From contig JACCGJ010019866.1 in NCBI GenBank assembly GCA_013407085.1, forward strand, positions 1 through 64,000: a DNA stretch of 64,000 nucleotides. Reading direction: 5' to 3'. Under the pieces are notes generated by a model. It was given only the letters and a program-made list of their open reading frames with translations. It was not told the DNA's origin and made no database searches. This document shows positions 47,226 to 59,200 of the stretch, one piece after another (the first letter of the stretch is position 1; every line of letters begins with the position of its first letter). Both the position numbers and the translations under genes were made by a program. Origin of the DNA: Atriophallophorus winterbourni. Taxonomy: Eukaryota; Platyhelminthes; Trematoda; Plagiorchiida; Microphallidae.

Positions 47226-50200
47226 TAATAATAATAATAATAAGAAAAAGAAAATGGCTTTATTCGTGTACATGAATTTTCAGTCATCAAATTAATTCAA
47301 CCACCCAAAAAATACTTTACCAAAACATCGTTAGAGTGAAAACTTAATGACGAAATTCAGACTGTCAGTCGCCTCGTCAGATCATTAACAACCTTCGATC
47401 TATGAAACAATTAGCGCGCGACGGACAAAAAAGCTAAGATCTGAAAAGGTAATTACGGAAGAGAAGGATCAAAAGATAGCGGCTCTTAACTTGAAAGGTT
47501 ATCAGTGAAGGTAAATTACCGGGATGGATACCAGTTGTTATGGCGTATACTGATTGTGAGTAATCTCTGCGAAACGAGGAAATGATTGAATTGTGATTAG
47601 ACAATACAGAAAATTTGATTGAGAGTCGGCAACTTGACACATAAATTTTACAAATGCAAAAGCTGCGACGCAAACAAAATTTGTACGTACGATGAAGACG
47701 AAACATATGGGGTAGATTTAAAGACATGCTTGGAGAATCTGTAGCAAATCTGCAAAGATGAGAAAGTTTTAAACATTTTCCTCACATGTGAGTTATATAC
47801 AAGACGTGGACATCAGCCAATTACTACAGGCTTAGTGTAAACACACGGATGGTATGATGCAGGCAAAGTGCCACACAGTCAGAGGCTGCACGTGTGCGAA
47901 GATATTGTCAGGTTGCCCAGGCCTAGATAGATATGGGGAACAAAAAAGAACAGGATACCTCAACACCATTGACTTACAGGAGGAACAAATTTCATGAGGA
48001 TATCCCGAACCACGAAATACGGTACGCAGACGGTTTGCTTCCCACTGACGTCAGTAATCAGTTGGGTGACCACACGACAGACTAAGAGCTGTAAACCACA
48101 AACATGGACATGGACACGATGCGATACTGGAGATTGTGTGTGTTGCAATTAGCAAATATTGAACAATTAACGGCAAGAAACTAATTTTTCAACCAGCGTG
48201 CAACGGGTTTTGTCAAGACTTTTGGGTGAAATCCTGTCAGCATAACGAAGCAACACACAGGACACGAAAATCGGCTGATCATCACGGTAAAAGTGGTTCT
48301 GTTGGTATCCACTATAGCACACTAGGTCGTAAAGATACGCAAGTTGTGACGATATGTGGAGATCTAGTCTAAGCGAAACGCAAACCCAACAGGGATACCG
48401 TAATAGCTCGGAAACTGGATAAAACGTGAAAAATAACGAATTTTATTATCCTTTTTATAAAAAAACAGATAAATTCGTGAAACATTCCAGAACCGACGAG
48501 TAGTAACCACAAGGAAATATCGACACAGCAAGGAAATTATATTGGTACTGGCTTTCGGTTTGCACGTGAGCACACTGGAAATAACTTTGTATAGGTAGAC
48601 ATTTATTTCATTTCAGACTTGTACGCATCATTATTCGTTTATAGAAATGTTTTGCAGTCGAGTTGAACGTAAATTACGCGATCATCTATCAATGATGTGA
48701 TGATAACAGCGAACCTACAAAACGGTACAGTGGCAAATAATCCTTGAAGCACAAAAATGACAGAACTCCACAAGTGAGTAGATAACGGGAATAAAACACA
48801 GAGGCGCCTAAACCTACAACCAACGAACGGAAGCCTGGAGACAAATAAATTGTCAAATTGAGAATGCGCTTGGGATGTGATAAGGGTAATTGTTTAGAAT
48901 GAAAAATGCACATCGTAGAGTCGTATTGATCACATGTGAATGGCGTTGTTGAGAATTTTAGTTAGGGCATTTTGTGGTGCATTTCGAGACACCGCATAGC
49001 TGTGTAAGTACGCAAAATATGAAGCCTCGTGAAAAGCACTGGAACGCAGTCCGATGCACTACGTGTAGACTCTGGTGCTGAAAACTTGTCCAGGCCATGG
49101 ATGTACATCTTAAGCACATGATGGTTTCGTGCTCAGCAGCTTTGAGAATGACCAAACAGTCCGATTCGGAAGTGACACTCTCGCCCGCAGCGCATACATA
49201 CATACATACAGCGTTGACAGCGATAGATAGTACTCGATCTATCAGCTGCAGTTGCAAACCGGCAATGTGATCTGCGTTTGGCAGCCAAGAGCTGTACCTA
49301 CTCTTCCATGGCTTCGATATGACGCGTTACACAAAGTGAGCGGCCAAGAGAAAGTTCTCCCCAACTCGTAGGGCAGAGACGACATGGTGTTCTCGCAGAT
49401 TGATAAGCACCGCTAGCAATCAATTATGCAACATAGAGAATCGCATACCTGCGTGCACACGCTGTTGAATGATAAAAAATGATGGAATATTAATTGACAC
49501 CACTGACCAATTTATCTTCGACCGGTAGCCACAAAAGGCGAGGAGATCGTTTGTCTGAAACACGAATACCAGCGCCGCTTGGTGGTTCTGAAGGTAACGA
49601 GAGAAACGATAGAAATAGAAATATAATCATAACACAAGCGCAATCATTAAAACAGGTCGAACATTGAGTGACATCACAAAGTATCCATGAAAGCCTACAT
49701 CATGGGGTGGTCGGTCTTGGCCAGAGTGTGTTGTGCATGGATGGGTCGACATTAGCAGTGATTGTAACGATACGAAATAGACAAGCCATCGATTCCAAAT
49801 CTCCCAGTATCTATCGATTATATAACTTCACGTTTGTAAAACAACAGAAAAGCTGAAATGGAAATGGAAAGACTTCTCGGATGACGCTTATAACTTGCGT
49901 CGTATTACTCGCGCAGAGCTCAGGCATAGTTGCAGGCTTGTGAATTATTTAGGCACACAAGTTGGAGTCGGTCTGAAGGGTGCGTGGTAGGGGTTGCATA
50001 AACAAGCTAACGGAGCCAAACATCTCGCTAATGGAATTGACTACTTTGGACTCTTCGAAATAACTCACCGGAGATTAGCTATGTTTGTGATATGTTCAAA
50101 AGAATCGTGAAACTGGCGTATAGTTGCATCTAGCGTGCGATAAAAGGGTTTCAGTTAGACTATGCGGAGATGATCACTATGGTAGTTCAATGTTGTCGGA

Positions 50201-53200
50201 AATAGAATCAGTAAAGCCAACATCAGTGACATAAAGACTGAACGCATGTGGTTGTTGATCGTGTGTTGATCGTTGAGAGTTTTGGTGAAAAGTGAAGCAG
50301 AAGTTCACAAGGGATGTGCACTAAAAGCGCGAAGTATCTTGTAATCGAGCAGCATATTCACCGGGTGGGTTGCCTTATCATGCGAAGCAGACGCTACTTA
50401 CTCTCGTTGAGGATTCAATCATCCGTTTGAATTTTCAGGAAGTGGAAAATGTACGTAGTAACGAGGGAAACTATTACTTACGCTTGAATTTCTTGATGTT
50501 CACCGTGACAGCAGAAGAGGTCTTCTTTGAGGGAGTAGAATGGTGGATGCCGTGTGAAATATTGGAAAGACTTTTTCTAGTTCTCGGATGAGCACACACG
50601 TCTTCAGCGAACTTGTCTTGAGGTGAGTCGTGCTGCTGTTTCAAAGTACCGGGGTGGGAAGGAAACCGAGATATTTCGGAAGCACTCACATCGCTAACAA
50701 AATCCACAGGCATTTCAACTTCTACAAAAAAGAATAATCAAATAAACGCAAATCGAGAAAAGGAAAAAGCAGCAAGTGATTGATGGAAAACTCAAACTAC
50801 ACACCGTCGAAAAGGCGTTGCGACCAGGGCCAAATGATTTCCCCATGGCAGATTGAGATTGATTCAATCAACTCACTCGGCCAAATTGATTCGAAACTCG
50901 CCACACTGATTTTCTCACCCGTCTTCATCAGCGGGGTTCGAGGCTCCCAATTTCGATTAAAGAAGCTCATATCAGCAGGATGCAGGCCACAAGCGCCGCA
51001 CGGGGTAAATTCGGTTCCATCTGCGGTTGCGACGCTAATTGGATCCGGCCAATCTATGGCCGGCAAACGACCATCATCCACGACAGGTGTGTCCAATGGA
51101 AGAGGCACAAATTTCGGTAAAGGAGTCATTTCCGGATAAGTGTTGTTTTTGGCAAGTCGGCTACCTATAAACGTGTTGTAAGGTTACCACAATTATCGAT
51201 GGCCTACTGAGTTTGGGATAAAATTATATCAATAAAGAATCATTTAACATGTTATTTTAGATCATTGGAGAAAAAGAAAGAGCTAATGATAGCTTTATGT
51301 CTACAAGGGTCGACAAACACAAAACCACAACCGGTTTCTGGTTGTCTGCCGTCATCAAGTGGAGATAGTAAGCTAAGGTTCATGTACAATCAAACTTGAG
51401 AATTTTCCTGATTGGCATCACTAATTCTATTAGAAACTCATGGGAAATCACAGTGAGTTAACATACAGAAACAAAAAATGTTGTGCCCGAGTTTGATTGT
51501 GGAAATACTGCGCCAAACCAGCAGAATAGAAGTCAGATATTTTTTCCAAAGAAAAGAACGGTTGTCGGTATTATGTTTCTACATATTATGAGAAAATACG
51601 TGGCTGACCAAGCGCATGCGCATCTTGATCCTACTGTCCGTACTTGATGAGTGCAAACAGCACGAAACCGGTCGTGGTGTGTGTGTGTGATGGAGATGCA
51701 TGCAAATGAGCTTTTATATTCGTGGCTGATCATGTTTTGCAAGCGTCTCAAGTTTCCCCCAGGTTATTAGGATGAAATTTCCAAACTCAGCCAAATATAT
51801 TTTCGACAGAATTGAACGTGGAAGTAGTTTCATCTCAATGCGATACATGATATGCCAACCAACTGGTGAATTCACACAATCGCTACCGGGCTGTGTGAGC
51901 TCCAACTGGCAAGAGATCCACCTCTTACGTACGTACGTTGTGAGATTTCACCATCGATGAACCACCAGCACAAATACAACTACAATGATAAACAAAGCTA
52001 GTGATCCGCTCTAGCCTGAGATCGTAAACGATGAATCAAGACTGACAAACAAAAAGGAAATACGAATGATAATAACATCTGGCACCGTACAAAATGGATA
52101 AAAGTTAAGTGCAGAGCAGAATTTCTAATTTCAAGTTGGTGTTTATATCCGGTAGATGCATTACGCCACTACCCACAGAAAAGTTTAGTTAGTTTTGTGC
52201 GACTATCTCCTCCTGGAGGATGAGTCGGCTTCAATGAGGAGTCTGGGAATTTGGGTACAAAGAGGCGTTCCCAGCACCATTCGGCGTTTGTTCGAGTCAG
52301 CTTCTCTAGCTTTTACACAACAAAGTGCGACATGCAATGCAGCAGGAAGTTGCCAGAAAGAGGTGGTGTGCACCAACTAACCGTCTACGAGACTGCTCCA
52401 GAGTTTTCATCAGAGTTTTCTCCCGAAGCCTTTCTCGCGGTCGGGTATCCCGGAAGGAAAAGGTTTAAAAACAAGGTTTTCCTTCCGTTGGATGAAATGC
52501 CCTCCCAGGTTAACGAGCTCCATCTGCCCACCAAAAAGGTTTTACTAGGTTGTACTTAGGTTGAAGAAACGAATCAGTGAACACATTTTCTTAACGTCGT
52601 GAATCTACGAGGCCGTTCCCGAAGCTCCAACTACGGCAAAAGTGCACTGATCCCAGCGCTTGCGTCCTACACGCAAGAAACGCTGCATCACATACTAGAC
52701 GTCAATGAAGCCGACTAATTCACACTGAAGTCAGTCATATAAACTGATAGATCACCGCTGCAAGCATTGAAGCAGCACAACTAGCGCCTAAAACAAACGA
52801 AGGTGGAAATTTGGAAATCATGACGCCAACAACAGAATGCAATCACTCACCCAACGGCGTATGCACACTGATCGATTCGCAAAATTGCCAGTACAATGAC
52901 ACATCCGCTTTACGGTTGAACTCGAAATGACGGAAGATGCAGCGATCCAGGGAACCGAGAACCCGAACACTTGGGGCTGCATATCGCGTGTCAAGTAAGC
53001 TGGCTTTCGTGTGCAAAAAGCCGACTAGTTTTGCAAACTACGCATAGACGAATAAAAATAGAGAGAAGAGGTATAAACAAACAATAACAGTGAAAAAGAA
53101 TTGGCAAAAATGGTAGCGAAATCAGTGGTGAATGTAAGGAAATGTAAACCTTGTCATTAATGACTAAACAGTCCGATTCGGGAGAAACAATCTCTCCCAC

Positions 53201-56200
53201 AGCGCTTGCAACGATAGGCAGAACTCAGTTGTAGGGCGTCAGTTGTAAACCGGCGGCGTGATCTGCGCTCAGCAGTCAAGAGCTGTATCTGCTCCTCCCC
53301 AGCTTGCAGACGACGCTTTACACAATGCCTCCAATGTGAGCGGTCAAGAGCAAGTTTTTTCCAAATCGCGGGGTCAATGCCAAGAGCTTTCGTATCTTTT
53401 TTGCAAACGTCTTTGTACCGCAAATGCGGTCTGCCCAATGGTCAGTCATAACCAGACTGTGTTTACTGGAGCCATTTTCGGATGCCCCCAAATCTGGTGT
53501 TACGTCGTGTGTGTAAATAAAACAAAACCATACTTTCAGATAGGAACATGTAAGTCGAGGAGCAAAAACAACTTCGATTTGAAATCTTGAAAACTTTATG
53601 TACATGCTTGGAAGCAGACATAGTGACGCAGAATCATAGACTACACGTCTAATTATATATTGTCAGGTTTTCCAGAACGCGTATAATCAAATGGAAGAAA
53701 ATAATAGTACCTCAGGTACTGTATTGCGGTCTCGCCGAGATTGTATATTAGTTTGTACACTTTTCATCACCAAACTAGAAGACATCAGCGTGACTTCGTG
53801 CGAAGCATGAGGGTCTTGAAGTTTACCATTTTTATACCACGTTCTCCTGTGTGTTTGTGGTGCCTGTCTTAGGATTGTTTCGACATAATGATATTATAAG
53901 CATAAAAATAACATTGCTTGAAACATCACGAAAAAGAAGAACTTGAGGGCGCGGCAAACAAGAGCATAAAAAGAAACACATTACAGCAAAACCAAAGAAA
54001 AGTCTATCTTTCCAAAAGCGCATGAAAAATCCCGACCAGGCGAAATTATTGGTGAATGCAGAATGATAAATGTGGTGGAATTAGATGAATGATTACACAG
54101 GTGAATTGAGGGACGGATGGGGAAGAATTGGAAACATACATCCGATTCTTTGCAGATTGCTTTCGCATCGAACAACGATAGCAGGTTGTGCAACGTCAAC
54201 TCGGACAGCAGGGCGCATAAGGATCGCAGACGACGATGCGTTTGCAAACTTGCGGACAAACGGCCTTCCATTCCGCCAGGTAATTGAGTCAAGCTTAACG
54301 GACGAAGCAGGAAGTCGGAAACGGGCACGCTGGTGTCACAACGAATTGACATTTGTTCATCCAAATGGGTCAGATCCTCGCTTGAAAACTCGCGCAACAA
54401 GTTGTTTAAGCCGAGCCGACGGCACAATACCGCGGGCAAGGTTGGACGAGGTGAGAGATAGAGGAACAAACCAAATGGCATCGAGCGTATCACGTCACTG
54501 ACAAGGAACCAGCCACGAGATTTGCCTTGAATGGAAGTTTGAAGAAATAGAATAATACGCAAAACTCGGATGAAAATTGGTGAAATAATAGCCAAAAATC
54601 AACATTCTTGGTAGTTAAAACCAGGAGCGAGAGAAAGGAATGAGCCACGGCCATCTAGCAAATGTCTCAAACCGCTTAATCGATACAAGGAGTCAGCCAC
54701 ACAAAGGTAAATTAAGTAAAATTAAACATTCTAGTATTTATAATTGAACGAACTTGGTATACGCATAAACAAGTGAACAACCACCTGGAAATCTGGAACG
54801 AATGATGAATCTTTAAAGGAACATACGGCAGTTTTCTACGGGTTCGACAGCAAACGCTCAAATAAAGCCAACATTACTGAAGAAATTGATAAATGAGCAT
54901 AGGTTTGCTTGCGAGGAGCAACGGACACAGATCGAATGAATACTAGACGGAGAAAATTTTAGAGGTTACGGGTCACTGGTTAACGCGGCAGAAGTCTTGA
55001 AAACACAGATGATAAATATAATAGTTAAACAACGATCGAATGGAAAATAAAGACCGAGTACAGATAATTATGATAATGATCAGATTAAAAAAACAGTTAA
55101 GCTGGATGAATGAACTGTTGAATAGACAGTGGAATTCACGCTGGCTCAACACAACTCCGTGAACGCTTAAAAGAGTATGCAAACATCAATTGGTTGGCGT
55201 GTTTCTATTGTCGTCTAAGTCGACGGGGGGCTAATTAAATTTCAACAGAAGAATAATTACCTTGCGGAAGCATAGGCTTTACCAGAAGCTTAAAGCTATT
55301 TAAACCTAGCAATTTACTAAAATGCTGTATTCGGAAACATATTGTAACTATAGCAGAGTTTATAGCATTAAAGTGAGACAAAAGACGAGAGAGAGGGAAC
55401 ATGTAAGCAAAGAATTTTGAAGCATACCTTCGGGTATAGGCACTGGAGCAACGTACCGACGCCAATTGCACTCATCGTAATATACAGCCGGAGTATTGTC
55501 CGTCTGTGTGGAGAGATTAAGAAGCAATGGGTCTCAGATCTCGTAGATATTTATAGATAAGAAAAGCCATGTCGTAAAAACACGTTCCCATATACTGCAG
55601 CTCGATGACGATGAAAAGAAAACCGAGCGTTTAGCTAGTCTAAAACACCGATAGTTGGTTGCAACTGACGCTGTAACCCTCACACAAGCAAGCTGACTAA
55701 AGATGAAGCAATTACAGGTGAAGCGTAAGAACAGTCAGGTGTATAAATGAGAAGGGTGGCATTAGTACGAGAGATTCCGATAAATGCAACGAAAACGAAG
55801 TTTACGTTCGCCGAGGAATCCTTCAAGAAAAGGTTTCACCAAGAAAAGGAAAGGTGAACACGACTTTCACAAGTTGGCACATGGAGCGTAGTCAGTATTA
55901 CAGGTAGGATGTTTAGAGCAAGAAAAATATAATGAAGCAAGTAAATTGAAGCGCCGAAACTACCGCTAATTCCCAGTAACAGCTTGTCATGCGGTTTGAA
56001 ATGTTCGCTCAGTAGAACTGCGACGTAACCTAAGTACCATCACAATACAATCAACAATACTCTGGTTGCTAGGGTATCCAGTAAGATAGGTTAAGCTGAC
56101 GTATAGACTTCACTTGTTAGGTGACGTATAGCGAACGGGAAGTCATTGTTTTCTTAACGCGATTTTGTTTGCCGCTCCTAAATCGCAATGGCGTGGCCAA

Positions 56201-59200
56201 GGTGACCTGGTTCGAGCAGATTAAGACCTCGCGTGCCAAGCTAGCAGCAGTTGCGTCCTAACATATCCGAGAGTGGCGTTCGAAAGATTAGAATTGGTAG
56301 TGGCTCGTTACTCTTAATGATATGGTGGTCGTATTGAAGGCATCTTTTGAATGTTTCATTATTACTTTATGTTGGCAACTGGAATGTCGATAACAGTGAA
56401 AGGCATAATGAAGCTATCATGATGATGTCGATCTGCTCGTTCACAGAATAGAATTGAATGAGTAATTGATTCGAAGTGTAGGCACCTCATCTTGATGTGT
56501 CTGCGTGAAATCTTCTGCAGGATTGGCCGAGGTCGACATCTGGCTTCTTTGTGAGCGGTTTCTTATCGGTCCATGGGTATCCGAATATCCAACATCTGTC
56601 TAGGCCTGGGCCCATGTGCAGTCTATGACTGTGCCGCGCTTTGCTTGGATCAGGCTTGTGCTTTCATACCATACCATACCATACTAACGTGACCGGTGGT
56701 GAGCTGCATGCTGAAATACGCTGAAGTGTCACTACCATTTCCATTTCTATTTTCTATCTCATATCTGTCTCTTCCTGGGCAACCAGGCAGTATCTCAGCT
56801 CACTTGCAGCCTCTGACTGTGCGGCACTTTGCCTGGATCAGACTTGTGATTTCATATATACATGCATCCGAAAATAGCAAACTTGGAAGCACATAACAGT
56901 ACAGTGTTTGGTGAGTAGAAAGTTGTGAAATAAACTTCAACACGAATATCGTATGTTAACAAGCCTTTGAAAGGTTCTAACTAGACAACCTATGCAATCC
57001 GTGGTAGGTCATTTTCATTCGTGTGTCTTACAACGAAAGGAATAATGTTTTTCAGTGTGACTAGGCAAGTTTGAGATGTTATTTTACCGCTCATTTGGCA
57101 CCACAAATTAAGCGATAGAAGTAGTAAAGCTAGTCCAAGCATGCTCGGTAAAGCGAAAAATGGAAGGAGAAACCTGCAAAGTTGAGGAAAATCAATAGCA
57201 GATGCACTCTGTACACAGAGCTACACAGACACGGATTATCACTGCAAATTAAGTCTCTCTCGCGGGATAAAGGCAAAACAATGCCCTGATAGATAAACTC
57301 ACCGCAGGAATAAGAGGTTTCGTATCTTCGGAAAGTTCATAGACCACATAATAGAGATATTGGTGCATAAGCATTCGCCTGCGCATTTTAGGGCATCCAA
57401 ACCAAGGAAGTTTCACTAGCTTCAAGGACTGGAAACGAGATGTAATCAAAAATTGAAAATGGGTCACATGGTGCACGTAAGAATAGCGCAAGCAAACTCG
57501 GTGGGACTAACCTTTTCAGATATACGTTTTTCTTGATTGCCGAGCAATACGTGATCAGTTAAGCGAGAAGCACGTTTGGAACCAGGTGGTTTTCCAACCG
57601 CGTCCTCATACTCCTTGATCGCAGCAATTAGTGCAGGATCCTCGCGATCGATATGCGGCAAGCAGAGGAAATTGATCTGGAAATCGAAGAAGAATTAAAC
57701 CGAGCTGAAATGTGCCCCAGTTGACAACTTATCTCGGATGGCAGCACCGAGGCTAACACCGTGCTAAATTGATTCGCCATTGGTGGTGAGCTGCATCCTG
57801 AAACTGGCTGGAGTCTCACTACCATTTCTGTTTTCTTTCTCATATCTGTCTAGGCCTGGGCAACCTGACAGTATCTTAGCCCACGTGCAGTCTCTGACTG
57901 TACGGCACTTTGCCTGGATCATGCTTGTGCTCTCATACATACATGGCAGCACACAAGAACGCATTTAACTAACGCGAGGAAAGAACGTTGCCCACAATGT
58001 GCATCTTGATGCAGTACAAAAGTACTAGGCATATAAAACAGTAATAAATTGATTTCAGGCGATAATTTGCTACAACCGGGAGCACGCTAGAGTCCTAAAA
58101 CCATCACAGCAGGCGACCTGAAATGATCCCACTCCTTATATATTTTTTTATTGACACAAGGGTTGTGAGCTTATATAAACTGTCGTCGAAAATGTCACTA
58201 AAATGGAGAGTTTGCTTCAGCCCGATTCATTAGGCTGCAGGACGACCGACTAATCTCGAAAAGGGTTCGACGAACAAATTTTCTTGAACAAAAATTACAC
58301 GAAAGATATGCACGCGACGCGATCAACATCATCGCCATCAGGGGCGGTATCAAGCATCGAATGGTTCAATGATCTACAGGCATAACCTATTAAAAGTATA
58401 AATAGATGTGTATGCCGGGAATTGAAAATCTACGGAATATGTTAAAGAGTTAAGACAGATATGGATGTGGCACCTACACTTCCAACGAAACACAATCATC
58501 TTGGGTGAACGAGAGCAGTGGCAAACGAAGCCATATAGCCTGCTAAGCATGAAATTTCTTTCGCATTTCAGAATGTACAATCAAAGCCAGGAAGTGTCGT
58601 AGTCTTCTCGTGCGGTCACTTGAATTCGAGGCAAAAGTATAAAGACAACTAAAGATAAATCACCGAGGTGCAAAGTCCACGTTTCCTATGAGCCATGCCC
58701 ATTTCTGTATTATCCACCCATTTTCAAGTGAAGCTGGCCGATTAGATTTCAAAAGCATGGCATTGTTGCAAGGTGTTTCAAAAGTACTTGTTTCTTTTTA
58801 CCTTGCCTTTTGCGGTTTTCACGGGATGAATGACCATCCTGTTGGATTGAATCAATTCTTCCAAAATACGATTCAACGATTTCGCATCCATCGTGATTGA
58901 GACACCGGTGGATTTTTCATGATCCCGAATAATTTGACGAAGACGCGACATGGATGGAATAACACGATGCTCGTTCAAGTAGTTCAGAATAAACTCGGTT
59001 CGCTTCTGTCGCTGTGTCTCTGTACAAAAAGTGCAAACAATGATTGAACGACAGCATTATTCAAAAATCACTTACAAGTTCCCAACTTGTTTACCATTTC
59101 TCCACTGTTTCAAGGCTTGTAGGCATTACTAATGGTAGTTATTTTGAACACAACACCCGCACACAAAAGTAAAACAACGGCAGACAGACTAGCATTTTTA

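Noticed and set aside
47434..47727. - strand 97-codon frame with splice-like signals
   Set aside because: No similarity to TFIIIC220; w14 and w15 join in phase without it.
51714..51905. - strand frame between w10 and w11
   Set aside because: No acceptor and donor pair in the right phase; w10 and w11 already join.
54085..54501. + strand 138-codon frame
   Set aside because: Antisense to exon w9, which carries the conserved TFIIIC motifs.
32847..58978. Identification of the - strand gene as a UNC79 or UNC80 channel subunit
   Set aside because: I considered it from single exons, but ordered matches over many exons (GW.LVSD, HTPLG, VVRDIL, the C-terminal PW...G.LN block) fit GTF3C1 and not UNC79/80.
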